Notes under the pieces: generated by a model | The model's input: the letters and a program-made list of their open reading frames with translations, nothing else | Database searches by the model: none | Told to the model about the DNA's origin: nothing | Program-made: the position numbers and the translations under genes | NCBI GenBank assembly: GCA_965231025.1 | Contig: OZ246407.1 | Span: 434,001-498,000, forward strand | Direction: 5' to 3' | Source of the DNA: PALSA-1335 sp965231025 | Lineage (GTDB): Bacteria; Patescibacteriota; Gracilibacteria; UBA1369 | DNA: 64,000 nucleotides | Shown here: in pieces, positions 25,175 to 33,453 of the stretch | Numbering within the stretch: the stretch's first letter is position 1 | Layout: every line of letters begins with the position of its first letter

Positions 25175-25435
25175 TTACTTCACGGATGCTACGGAACGCG
25201 CCAACAGGGACTTTTTGTGCGCGGCGTTATTCTTGTGGATGATGTGCTTCTTGCAGGCGGTATCAATCACGGAATACGCTTCAGGCAGAAGTTTCTTGGC
25301 ATCTTCCGGCTTGCTCTTGCTCAGGGTCAAAACCTTCTTCATATAGGTCTTTACCTTGGTTCTGGTGGCTTGGTTGCGGTCATAATGGGTAAGGGCCTGA
25401 CGCGCTTTCTTTTTGGCTGACTTGATGATTGGCAT
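25175..25435 (-). CDS. rpsT: 30S ribosomal protein S20
   Basis: An 86-residue protein of the bS20 family, helical and strongly basic. It opens with M-P-I-I-K-S-A-K-K-K and ends in the conserved K-K-H-I-I-H-K-N-N-A-A-H-K-K-S. It binds 16S rRNA early in small-subunit assembly. ATG 25435 is chosen from the family N-terminus; the frame runs upstream to 25474. Monocistronic with its own terminator. Confidence 0.96.
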   Translation of the reverse strand: MPIIKSAKKKARQALTHYDRNQATRTKVKTYMKKVLTLSKSKPEDAKKLLPEAYSVIDTACKKHIIHKNNAAHKKSLLARSVASVK

Positions 25436-25574
25436 AGGGTTTCGATTGGTAATTATGTGCTCAAAGCTCAACAAATATATGGAAGCCCAAGCCCTTTGTC
25501 AACACTTTCTCACTTCTGACCACTTTTCTTTCCATATCACTGGTGTATAAAAAGAAGGAAATTAAAAAACAAAC
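25436..25574. other. Intergenic region between rpsT and the SLH gene
   Basis: AT-rich spacer between two divergent genes. It must hold the rpsT promoter on the minus strand, but no clean consensus pair was found. No gene or repeat is visible. Confidence 0.5.
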
Positions 25575-25606
25575 TTGACAAAGTAAACAATAAGCACTAA
25601 TATAAT
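25575..25606 (+). promoter_or_regulatory. Promoter of the large FlgD-repeat/SLH gene
   Basis: Perfect TTGACA (25575-25580). A perfect TATAAT is at 25601-25606 (spacing 20), and an overlapping TAATAT at 25598-25603 gives spacing 17. Either leaves a leader of about 150 bases before ATG 25766. Confidence 0.65.
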
Positions 25607-25765
25607 CGCCTTTCATCGCGAGAAAAGAGTCGCCCAAGTACAAAATCTTGTAATGTAAAAGCGCAGAAGAGATTATGAGTGTTGAAGGCCGCAGCGGTAA
25701 AAACATCAGGGCCTGACCGTTACCAATCAAAAAATTAATTTATTTTATCCCATTTTTCACACAAC
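25607..25765 (+). promoter_or_regulatory. Long leader with possible pseudoknot upstream of the SLH gene
   Basis: A 159-base untranslated stretch. In its second half AGGCC (25686-25690) can pair with GGCCT (25710-25714), while CGGT (25695-25698), inside that loop, can pair with ACCG (25716-25719), or GGTAA with TTACC (25696-25700 and 25720-25724). The interlocked order would make an H-type pseudoknot. The last 40 bases are AT-rich and open, suiting ribosome entry. It does not match any riboswitch consensus I know. It may stabilise the mRNA of an abundant surface protein. Confidence 0.45.
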
Positions 25766-28700
25766 ATGCTGCAATTTGCTTCCCAATGGTTGAAGAAATC
25801 TGTTGCTATCATGACCTTGACGCTCATGGTGGTATCGTCTTCAGCTCAAGCCGTGTCGGCCTATACTTTGTCCAGTCCCATCGGCGGATCGGTGACCCCG
25901 CTCGCGACTTCCCTGAAGCCGCTTGATCCGTCACTCCTCGCCGCTGTGTACACACCAAGCGCGGGTGTTTTAAATAATGCAAAAGCAACCCCATCAACCT
26001 TCAAACCGGGCAACGGTGAAAAAACCGTGATCCACTTTGAACTCGCGTTTCCGGCAACCGTATGGCTCGATATCATGCAAAACGGATCTCTTGTGAACCG
26101 TTTGTATGACAACGCCGGCAAGCACATGCTCGGCGGAGGATACGACACCGATTGGAACGGCCTCAACGGAAGCGGCACATTGGTCGCTGATGGAACATAT
26201 CAGTTCCTCGTCACAGCCAAAGTGGACTCCACCAGCCAGATTTATACAGCCCAGGAAAATATCGTCGTAACATCCGCACCGGCCATGCTCCCGGTGGTTA
26301 TCACGACCGGCAACGCCTCCCCAAACCCTTTCAATCCAGACCTCGGACAGCAGACAACGGTAAGCTACAGCATCAACACCCAGGCAAACCTCAACATTGA
26401 AGTGGTTGATGGTTCCACCGGAATTGTCCAGCTTTCTTCTTCCCCGTTGACCTTAAACGCCGGAACCTATTCGGTGACCTGGAACGGTAAATATTCCAAC
26501 GGAACAAAAATTCCAACGGCTAAGACCTACTACATCCGTTTCACCGGTTCCAACGTGGCGACCCCTTCTCCATATGTTACGAGTGTACCTGCGACCATTG
26601 ATTACACCCTCGGGGTCGTAACCAATCCAAAGGTTCAGTATGTCTATGCTGAAAATGCTTCTTTCAATCCAAACACCACTTCCAACCGTATCCACTACGC
26701 AGTTGATAAAGCTGCAACGGCAGTGGTAAAGATTCTTGATTCCTCAAATGCGGTAGTCCGCACATTCAGCGCGTCCAGCGTGACCAGCGGATACGACTAC
26801 TATACCGACTGGAACGGCCGCGACGCCAGCAATAACCTGGTTTCCGCCGGTAACTACAGCGCAAAAGTTGAACTCACCGTGAGCGGTTCACTGGTCGACA
26901 GCAAACAGTCTTCACTCTTCGCCGTCAACTACGGAGGAACAACCAATACGGCCCCGGTGGTAACATCGGTATCCGTCAACCCTTCGAACTTCAACCCGTA
27001 CAACAACGAATCAACAACGATCAGCTATACATTGGACAAGGCTGCGACATCGGCAATGGTTCAGATTTTGGACAGCGGAAGCAATGTTCGCCGCACAATC
27101 AGCGGAACGGGAACATCTTCAACCTCGACCAACACGACGACCTTTAACGGCCGCGACGACAGCAGCAACCTCCTTCCGGCAGGCAACTACACGGCAAAGG
27201 TAAGCGCGACAAACGCCTACGGTACCGGCACGAACTCAGCCGTTTTCTACATCAACAACAACGGTTCAACGAACAATGCCCCGGTGGTAACATCGGTATC
27301 CGTCAACCCTTCGAGCTTCAACCCGTACAACAGCGAATTAACGACCGTGAGCTACACTCTGGACAAGGCCGCGACATCCGCTATGGTGCAGATTCTTGAT
27401 AACAGCGGCAGCGTACGCCGCACGATCAGCGGAACGGGAACATCTTCCACCTCAACCAACACGACGACCTTTAACGGCCGCGACGACAGCAGCAACCTTC
27501 TCCCGGTAGGCAACTATACGGTCAAGGTGAGCGCGACAAACTCCTATGGCACAGGCACAAACACCGCTTCCGTGTACATCAACAACAGCGGCAGCACAAA
27601 CTGCAACTCAAGCTCCACAACACCTGACCTTACCGGAGTTTACGCATCTCCTTCAACATTCAACCCAAGCAGCCAGTCTTCAACCATTTACTATACTCTC
27701 AATACATCGGCGAACGTCACGGTTGAAGTACTCAACTCCAACAGCTCACTCGTCAGAACACTCTCCGACACGGTGTGCCGCAACAACGGAAGCAACTCAT
27801 ACAACTGGGACGGCCGCGACATGTACAACAACATGGTGAACGACGGCACATACACTGTCCGCGTTCGCGCAACCAACGGATCAAACTCCGACACTGAATA
27901 CACCTATGTTACGGTAAACCGCAACGGAGGCGGCACAAACAACGGTACGCTCATTCTCAACATGTACGTACAGCCTGAAATCTTCAATCCCCGCAACGGG
28001 CAGACTTCAACCGCGTACTACAACCTCAACCAGACGGCTACCGTCACGACCGAAATTTTGGACCGCAACGGCGTTGTGGTTCGCACGCTCGTGGACAACA
28101 TTACCCGCTATTCAAACAACTACGCGTACACCACATCATACGGTTCATACAACTACGCCGATCAATGGAACGGCCGTGACCGCTACAACAACATTGTTCC
28201 GGACAACGTCTACCAGTTCCGCGTCCGTGCGAACGGAAACGGGCAGAGCGACACCAAAACGGCATGGGTGGAGGTTGATACCGACGGGATCATCATCGGA
28301 TTCCCGAACGGCAGCACCTGCGCAGGATACATTGATGTTTCCTCAAACAGCCCATACTGCAAAGCCATCGAACTCATGAAGGACAACGGTGTCTTTACCG
28401 GCTACAATGACGGAACATTCCGCCCTTACCAGCAGATCAACCGTGCTGAAACCGTGAAGGTGATCCTCCTAGCATTGAGCATCCCTCTGAACAGCAACTT
28501 CACAACTCTCTTCAGCGATACGGATAACAACGCCTGGTACGCACAGTATCTCCGCACCGCGAAGGCGCTTGGAATCATCAGAGGATATCCGGATGGAACA
28601 TTCCGCCCGAACCAGACCATCAACCGCGTTGAGCTCCTCAAGGTATTCCTGGAATCTTCAGGCGTAAACATCCCTTACTGTAACTATGCGCCATACAAAG

Positions 28701-29263
28701 ACACTCCTGTGAACGCCGATACCCGTTGGTACATTGACTATGCCTGCTACGCAAAGAGCAACACCCTCATGCACGATGACGGCACTGGCCGTTTCGCCCC
28801 TGCAGCCCCAATGACCCGTGGTGATGTTGCAGACCTCTTTTACCAGTTCGAAATCAAGGGACTCTACAACAAGTACAACAACCCGTACTACAACGGCACC
28901 TATAACAACGGGTACTACAACAACAATTACAACAACTATAATAACAATACCTACAACTCTTACCCTGTCATTAACTCGATGACCGTAAGTCCTCAGACAT
29001 TCAACCCGTACAACCAGTCTACGACCATCAGTTACAACCTGAACCAGAGCGTGAACTCGGCCAGCATCCAGATCACGGACAGCAACAACAACGTCCGCCG
29101 TACGATCTCCAGCACCGGAACATCCGCTTCAGGCAACTCCGTGACCTTCAACGGCCGCGACGACAGCAACAACGTTCTCCCGTACGGTTCATACCTGGTA
29201 AAACTGTCGGTCAGCAACGGCTACGGTACCACCACGGCAATGACCTACGTGTACCTTCAATAA
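25766..29263 (+). CDS. Large surface-layer-like protein: FlgD-type Ig repeats plus three SLH domains
   Basis: A 1165-residue exported protein. A signal peptide (W-L-K-K-S-V-A-I then a hydrophobic core, A-Q-A-V-S-A) is followed by about seven FlgD-like Ig repeats. Each has F-N-P near its start, a V-x-I-L-D-x-x-G/S-x-x-V-R-T strand and a final W/F-N-G-R-D-x-x-x-N-x-x-x-x-G-x-Y. Two neighbouring repeats are nearly identical over 109 residues. Three SLH domains follow at about residues 845-1030 (D-G-T-F-R-P ... R-A/V-E), expected to bind a wall polymer. Then comes a Tyr/Asn-rich linker and one last FlgD repeat. Probably a major cell-envelope protein, supported by its strong promoter, long leader and good terminator. 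Confidence 0.9.
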   Translation: MLQFASQWLKKSVAIMTLTLMVVSSSAQAVSAYTLSSPIGGSVTPLATSLKPLDPSLLAAVYTPSAGVLNNAKATPSTFKPGNGEKTVIHFELAFPATVWLDIMQNGSLVNRLYDNAGKHMLGGGYDTDWNGLNGSGTLVADGTYQFLVTAKVDSTSQIYTAQENIVVTSAPAMLPVVITTGNASPNPFNPDLGQQTTVSYSINTQANLNIEVVDGSTGIVQLSSSPLTLNAGTYSVTWNGKYSNGTKIPTAKTYYIRFTGSNVATPSPYVTSVPATIDYTLGVVTNPKVQYVYAENASFNPNTTSNRIHYAVDKAATAVVKILDSSNAVVRTFSASSVTSGYDYYTDWNGRDASNNLVSAGNYSAKVELTVSGSLVDSKQSSLFAVNYGGTTNTAPVVTSVSVNPSNFNPYNNESTTISYTLDKAATSAMVQILDSGSNVRRTISGTGTSSTSTNTTTFNGRDDSSNLLPAGNYTAKVSATNAYGTGTNSAVFYINNNGSTNNAPVVTSVSVNPSSFNPYNSELTTVSYTLDKAATSAMVQILDNSGSVRRTISGTGTSSTSTNTTTFNGRDDSSNLLPVGNYTVKVSATNSYGTGTNTASVYINNSGSTNCNSSSTTPDLTGVYASPSTFNPSSQSSTIYYTLNTSANVTVEVLNSNSSLVRTLSDTVCRNNGSNSYNWDGRDMYNNMVNDGTYTVRVRATNGSNSDTEYTYVTVNRNGGGTNNGTLILNMYVQPEIFNPRNGQTSTAYYNLNQTATVTTEILDRNGVVVRTLVDNITRYSNNYAYTTSYGSYNYADQWNGRDRYNNIVPDNVYQFRVRANGNGQSDTKTAWVEVDTDGIIIGFPNGSTCAGYIDVSSNSPYCKAIELMKDNGVFTGYNDGTFRPYQQINRAETVKVILLALSIPLNSNFTTLFSDTDNNAWYAQYLRTAKALGIIRGYPDGTFRPNQTINRVELLKVFLESSGVNIPYCNYAPYKDTPVNADTRWYIDYACYAKSNTLMHDDGTGRFAPAAPMTRGDVADLFYQFEIKGLYNKYNNPYYNGTYNNGYYNNNYNNYNNNTYNSYPVINSMTVSPQTFNPYNQSTTISYNLNQSVNSASIQITDSNNNVRRTISSTGTSASGNSVTFNGRDDSNNVLPYGSYLVKLSVSNGYGTTTAMTYVYLQ
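26951..27604 (+). repeat. 327-base near-identical tandem repeat in the SLH gene
   Basis: The segment beginning GCCCCGGTGGTAACATCGG at 26951 recurs at 27278, an offset of 327 bases (109 codons). The two units differ at scattered, mostly third-position sites, indicating recent duplication of one FlgD-like domain. Confidence 0.85.
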
Positions 29264-29297
29264 TAAATACAACTCCAGAAATTTTTCTTCATCATGG

Positions 29298-29326
29298 AAA
29301 AACCCCAACGAAAGGCGGGGTTTTTT
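29298..29326 (+). terminator. Rho-independent terminator of the SLH gene
   Basis: AAAAACCCC (29298-29306) pairs with GGGGTTTTT (29317-29325), ending in six T, 35 bases after the TAA. Confidence 0.92.
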
Positions 29327-29343
29327 CGTTTATTGTAGCGGTT

Positions 29344-29369
29344 GCCTTGGGGCCCACGAGACCCAAGGC
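29344..29369. other. Inverted repeat before the YtxH-like gene
   Basis: GCCTTGGG (29344-29351) and CCCAAGGC (29362-29369) form an 8-base stem with a 10-base loop. It is followed by a GC-rich stretch of CGCT/GCGC words up to about 29420. No function assigned. Confidence 0.45.
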
Positions 29370-29453
29370 TCCCTCGCTCCGCTTCGCTACGCCCTCGCGC
29401 CGTGCGCTCGGTGAGGTCGATAGAATTTGTCCCGCGGAGCAAAACATGATACT

Positions 29454-30029
29454 ATGGCAACACATCAATTAACAAAAACCAATATGGGCAATAAACGCGG
29501 CGGACTCTTATTTGGCGTTATCGTGGGAACCCTCCTCGGTGTTTTATTTGCGCCAAGAAAAGGAAAAGAACTTCGCAACCAGTTAAAAAATGAGGTTGCA
29601 AAAGGCGGAGTCGGCACGGAAACTTTGAAGAAGAATTTTACCGAAATGGGCGAAGACATCGCATCAACGGCCGGCGAGGTGTACAGCAAACCGGAAGTTC
29701 AGAAAGTAGTGAAGAAAGGGAAAAAACAAGTGGACGAATGGATGCATGTAGCCGAGGGCCACATTGAAAAAGCCGAAGAAAAGGTGAAAGGACTCGGCGA
29801 AAAATATCTCGATATCGGCGATGAGCAGCTCCAGAAAGTTTCCGATAAAATTCATCACGCCTCCAAGAAGGTTCAGGGGAAAATTCACGCATTGAGACAA
29901 AAATTCATGGGGGACGTGAAGTTCACCAAAAAACCGATTTCAAGAACGGGAAAACGCGCGCAGAAGAAAACTCCGGCAAAAACTCCGGCGAAAAGGAGAA
30001 CCAGGCGCGTGAACATCAAGAAGAAATAA
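29454..30029 (+). CDS. YtxH-like small membrane-associated protein
   Basis: A 191-residue protein. After a short N-terminus comes G-L-L-F-G-V-I-V-G-T-L-L-G-V-L-F-A-P-R-K-G-K-E-L-R, the hydrophobic hairpin and A-P-x-x-G-K-E/x-x-R motif of the YtxH family. The rest is a long charged amphipathic region followed by a Lys/Arg-rich tail with K-T-P-A-K repeats, which could bind nucleic acid. YtxH proteins are stress-linked in Firmicutes; the function is not settled. Met11 (29484) is an alternative start. Confidence 0.78.
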   Translation: MATHQLTKTNMGNKRGGLLFGVIVGTLLGVLFAPRKGKELRNQLKNEVAKGGVGTETLKKNFTEMGEDIASTAGEVYSKPEVQKVVKKGKKQVDEWMHVAEGHIEKAEEKVKGLGEKYLDIGDEQLQKVSDKIHHASKKVQGKIHALRQKFMGDVKFTKKPISRTGKRAQKKTPAKTPAKRRTRRVNIKKK

Positions 30030-30081
30030 GCCCGGCATCGCCGGCGCAGATTGCAGCGCGGGTCGTAAGCATCACACCAGG

Positions 30082-31398
30082 TTATAGCCGGTGTTTTCTC
30101 AATGCGTCCATCATGGCAATCCTTGTGGCTATAAGCCCGGCCGTTCCGATGTCCTTCCTGTGGAAAACGGGGCCATTGACGCTCCCGCAGGCGGTTTCCG
30201 CCATTTGTTCGGCTTCCATGATAGAATCGGCGATACCGACAAATGCTACGGCGCGCGATGAACTGAGGATCAAACCCCCGGTGGTCTGGTCCACGGAAGA
30301 GTAGTACATCTTCACTCCCGCGGGTATTTTCCCGACTTCAATGCTCATCCCTTTCACCGGTTTGTCCGGATACCCATCGGGAACAAGGTATTTGCACACC
30401 GTTGCTTTCCTCGCAAATTCGACCTTGAGCTCGTTGAGATTTCCTTGAATGACAGCCTCGCAAACATGAACAAAATTTGTATTCAACAGTGGGAGGACAT
30501 TCATGGATTCCGGGTCACCAAACCTTGCGTTGTATTCGATCAAACGTACACCATCTGAAGTGGCGATAAAACCGCCGTACATGATGCCCTTAAACTGTGC
30601 TCCGGTTTCCTGGATGAGGGCGTCAGCCACACGGTGGGTAATGGTCCTTGCCTCGTCGAGATCCGCAGGCTTTAAAAAGGGGAGCGAATGGTTTGCGTCG
30701 GAATAGGAACCCATGCCGCCGGTGTTGGGGCCTTTATCACCGTCAAATGCCCGTTTGTGATCCTGCACGGTAGGCATTTCAACGGAATGTTTGCCGTCGA
30801 CAAAACTCATCAGGCTGAACTCCTGGCCGACGAGTTTTTCTTCCATCACTACGCGTCCGGCGGCCTTCAGGCATTCCCTGGCGTAGCTCAACGCTTCGCT
30901 GTGGCCGTTCAAATGGTCGCCGGAAACTTTCACTCCCTTGCCTCCCATAAGACCGTCGGCCTTGACCACGAAGTGTTCGCCGAGTTCTTCCAGGAACTCC
31001 TTCATGCCGTCCTCGTCAAAGAACACCCTGAATTTTGGGTTCCCGGGAATATCGTATTTGCGGACCAGCTCCCGGGTAAAACCCTTGGAGGATTCAAGTC
31101 TCGCAACGGTTTTCAGAGGGGCGACGGAATGAATGCCGACCTCAAGAAGCGCATCGGCAAGCCCGGAACCGATGGGGTCATCGGGGCCGATAAAAGCGAA
31201 ATCCGGTTTCACGCGCTGGGCGTACTCCCTGATGGTTACGAAATCCTCCAGCGATCCGGTATGATAATCTTCGGCAAGTTCAATGATTCCCGGATTGCGG
31301 GCTTTTCCGTAACAAAAAACCTGGGCATCACTTCGTTTCAGGGTTTCCGCAATGACATGTTCACGCGCGCCGTTCCCTACGAGCAAGACTTTTTTCAT
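30082..31398 (-). CDS. purD: Phosphoribosylamine-glycine ligase
   Basis: A 438-residue ATP-grasp enzyme, second step of purine synthesis, joining glycine to phosphoribosylamine. The N-terminal G-N-G-A-R-E-H motif, the ATP-grasp K-A-D-G-L-M-G-G-K-G-V segment, the G-P-N-T-G-G-M-G-S-Y loop and the late Y-N-A-R-F-G-D-P-E block are all present. Purine partners purF and folD lie nearby on the same strand but in other transcripts. Confidence 0.95.
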   Translation of the reverse strand: MKKVLLVGNGAREHVIAETLKRSDAQVFCYGKARNPGIIELAEDYHTGSLEDFVTIREYAQRVKPDFAFIGPDDPIGSGLADALLEVGIHSVAPLKTVARLESSKGFTRELVRKYDIPGNPKFRVFFDEDGMKEFLEELGEHFVVKADGLMGGKGVKVSGDHLNGHSEALSYARECLKAAGRVVMEEKLVGQEFSLMSFVDGKHSVEMPTVQDHKRAFDGDKGPNTGGMGSYSDANHSLPFLKPADLDEARTITHRVADALIQETGAQFKGIMYGGFIATSDGVRLIEYNARFGDPESMNVLPLLNTNFVHVCEAVIQGNLNELKVEFARKATVCKYLVPDGYPDKPVKGMSIEVGKIPAGVKMYYSSVDQTTGGLILSSSRAVAFVGIADSIMEAEQMAETACGSVNGPVFHRKDIGTAGLIATRIAMMDALRKHRL

Positions 31399-31409
31399 AG
31401 GTCGCCATC

Positions 31410-31434
31410 GTTAAAAAATACACAGACAGTGTAT
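31410..31434 (-). terminator. Hairpin with T-run between the 393-residue gene and purD
   Basis: On the minus strand ATACAC, a 5-base loop and GTGTAT (31418-31434) are followed by a run of T. It lies after the upstream orphan gene and 12 bases before purD. It could be a weak terminator or attenuator; the same palindrome could be an operator for purD. Confidence 0.5.
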
Positions 31435-31471
31435 GGAATCGGGCCGCGGGAAACAAGACGAAACAGTATTA

Positions 31472-32653
31472 TTACACCAGTAATTTGGCATCCAGGTTGT
31501 CGATAAACGCCTGGACGATGACCTGAACGCGGTCACTTACGGGATACTGGGCAAGAAGCGTCCGGAGCATCGTAAAATGTTGTAATGTCACAGGATCGCA
31601 ATCCACAGTGGACTCATCATAGTCGACAAACGCAATTCGGTGGATAAGTTTCCCCGCATACATTCCAAGTTTTGTCTGGGGAACATTCACCCTCTTTTCA
31701 AAAAGATGCGCGGCGAGATGGTTCGAGATTTCAACCAAAACCGCGTGGATGAGTTTTGCCGTTGTCATGCTGTCCAGCGGCTCATTTTTCCACTGGAACC
31801 GGAGCGCTTCGGAGTTTATGACCGAAAGATCAATGCCTTTTTCTCTGAAGAGCGCGGAACATTGCACCACAAGATCGGTCAGTTTTTTCAATTCCTGATC
31901 ATTGATTTGCTCTTGGGAGAGTTGCTCCGCCTGCGCCCGTTCGGAAGGGAGGTCAGTCAGCGGATCGCTTGGATGCCGTGGGGGAAGCGCAAACGGGTCA
32001 TCGAGCGCAATGTTCTCACCGGCCAAAAGATCTTCCTCAGTTTCATCACCGGCAACAATTTCAACCACCGGACCATCTTCATCCTTACTCCGGGGAATTC
32101 CGTACTCCCTCGGCAGGGGAGAAGGGTTTAAACTCGGATGGGTTCCGTTCATGACCGCACGGATTTGGGCCAGGGTACCGTGAGCCATGACATCCATTGC
32201 CGGGGGCGTTGAGGGGACAGAAGCCGGAGGGTTGGAGGAATCGAAGTGGGGCACAACCGAACTCAATCGGCGCAACTGGTCTGGAGGAGGAGGAAGCGGG
32301 GACGCACTCGCCGTTTGAGACAAACCCAGGGCATCGTAATCGACGGGGGCCGGAACGGTCACCGCGGAATCATCAACATCCACATCAACATCAACAGAGT
32401 CATCCTGCCCCGGATCAGTCGGAGGCAGCTTCTTTGCGGACGCGGGACGCTCCGGCATAATCGGAGTGGGGCGGTCGGGAAATTCGCTGATAACGACCTC
32501 TGAAACAGGTTTGCCATTCAGCGGAGACCCCGCCGACTGACGGAGGGCATCAAAATTACGCTCAAACTCCTCTTCAACGCTGAGCCGAGGTTTCCCGGGA
32601 CTGTCACTATTTATCTCATCCGGGGAACGGTCTTTTTCTTTTTCACTGGCCAT
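31472..32653 (-). CDS. Hypothetical protein, 393 residues
   Basis: Not recognised. The first 230 residues are disordered, rich in Pro, Asp, Glu and Ser. The last 150 residues are helical (S-Q-E-Q-I-N-D-Q-E-L-K-K-L-T-D-L-V) and probably a folded domain. No signal peptide or membrane span. It has its own promoter at 32679-32707. The layout, a long flexible acidic arm joined to a helical domain, resembles adaptor proteins, but no partner can be named. Confidence 0.7.
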   Translation of the reverse strand: MASEKEKDRSPDEINSDSPGKPRLSVEEEFERNFDALRQSAGSPLNGKPVSEVVISEFPDRPTPIMPERPASAKKLPPTDPGQDDSVDVDVDVDDSAVTVPAPVDYDALGLSQTASASPLPPPPDQLRRLSSVVPHFDSSNPPASVPSTPPAMDVMAHGTLAQIRAVMNGTHPSLNPSPLPREYGIPRSKDEDGPVVEIVAGDETEEDLLAGENIALDDPFALPPRHPSDPLTDLPSERAQAEQLSQEQINDQELKKLTDLVVQCSALFREKGIDLSVINSEALRFQWKNEPLDSMTTAKLIHAVLVEISNHLAAHLFEKRVNVPQTKLGMYAGKLIHRIAFVDYDESTVDCDPVTLQHFTMLRTLLAQYPVSDRVQVIVQAFIDNLDAKLLV

Positions 32654-32678
32654 ATTTCTTGGATGGAAAAGGTTTCCA

Positions 32679-32707
32679 ACTATAATATTTTATTAAAGTT
32701 TTGTAAA
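32679..32707 (-). promoter_or_regulatory. Promoter of the 393-residue orphan gene
   Basis: Minus strand TTTACA (32702-32707), 17-base spacer, TATAGT (32679-32684). Confidence 0.5.
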
Positions 32708-32734
32708 TAACATATGTCGCACCAACAACACCCC

Positions 32735-32781
32735 TTGTACACAAAGTACAACCCTGAAAGAGACCATAAGTTACACTTATG
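32735..32781. other. Two tandem small inverted repeats
   Basis: TTGTAC-ACAAA-GTACAA (32735-32751) and CATAAG-TTACA-CTTATG (32765-32781), each a 6-base stem with a 5-base loop, 13 bases apart. They lie between two minus-strand orphan genes. No T-run follows either on the minus strand. Confidence 0.6.
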
Positions 32782-32815
32782 CCGCCAGAAAGGTTGGATC
32801 GCGCGGTGGTCAAAT

Positions 32816-33358
32816 TTACTGCTCGTTTCCGTGGATAAGACCGCGCAAATGGAGTGACAGCTCGCAGAGCTGAATAAAAAACGAAGATTTTTTCAGAAAT
32901 ATTCTGGCCGCCTCCTGGGCATGACGGTTCATGTCCGACTTCGCAAGCCCGATAGGGCAGACACCGCTTTCCGTTTTTGAGTGGTAAAGAATCAGGTCAA
33001 CCATCTGGGCCAAGAGCATCACATAATCACCTGGAGCCGCATCGGATGCCAGCTGTTGTTCAATAAAATGAACAGGAACTCCCAGTCCGCGTGCTCTGTT
33101 GTGCAATGCAGCCATCTCGAGATCCTCCCTTAAAAAAGGATGCGTGTCGTTGGCGTGCCGGGTGGTGGATGATGCAACATCCCCCGGGCCTCCAAGCACG
33201 CGTTCAACCTGGTGGCGGAACGGATCGGGGTTTACCGGGGACTGGCAGGTAGCCCCAAGCTGCTGTTTTGGTACCACGGCGCTTGGTTCCTGTCGGTCGG
33301 AGTCTCCTGACTCGGGTGCTGGTGGAGGGGTCGAATCAACCTGTGCCATAACAGCCAT
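32816..33358 (-). CDS. Hypothetical protein, 180 residues
   Basis: Not recognised. A disordered Pro/Ser-rich N-terminal third is followed by a helical domain with several Leu-rich segments (Y-V-M-L-L-A-Q-M-V-D-L-I-L-Y-H and F-I-Q-L-C-E-L-S-L-H-L). Its arrangement parallels the neighbouring 393-residue protein, a disordered arm then a helical domain, but I see no clear sequence match. Promoter at 33378-33406. Confidence 0.65.
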   Translation of the reverse strand: MAVMAQVDSTPPPAPESGDSDRQEPSAVVPKQQLGATCQSPVNPDPFRHQVERVLGGPGDVASSTTRHANDTHPFLREDLEMAALHNRARGLGVPVHFIEQQLASDAAPGDYVMLLAQMVDLILYHSKTESGVCPIGLAKSDMNRHAQEAARIFLKKSSFFIQLCELSLHLRGLIHGNEQ

Positions 33359-33377
33359 CGTGAAAAGAATGGCCTAA

Positions 33378-33406
33378 TTAGTAGCATAAAAGCAGAAATA
33401 AGTCAA
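33378..33406 (-). promoter_or_regulatory. Promoter of the 180-residue orphan gene
   Basis: Minus strand TTGACT (33401-33406), 17-base spacer, extended -10 TGCTACTAA (hexamer 33378-33383). Confidence 0.6.
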
Positions 33407-33426
33407 ATAATTCGGATCTCGACCCT

Positions 33427-33450
33427 CCAGGATGGTAAATCCTGGTTTTT
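33427..33450 (+). terminator. Perfect hairpin with T-run on the plus strand
   Basis: CCAGGAT-GGTAA-ATCCTGG (33427-33445) followed by TTTTT on the plus strand. No plus-strand gene lies upstream; it follows the 415-residue minus-strand gene by 8 bases. Read on the minus strand it has an A-run before and no T-run after, so its direction is puzzling. Confidence 0.6.
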
Positions 33451-33453
33451 GCT

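Noticed and set aside
26951..27604. Tandem repeat considered as a CRISPR array
   Set aside because: Units are 327 bases, in frame and protein-coding, with no spacers.
33427..33450. Hairpin taken as the terminator of the PP2C-like minus-strand gene
   Set aside because: The T-run is on the plus strand; on the minus strand no T-run follows, so it is listed as a plus-oriented hairpin only.
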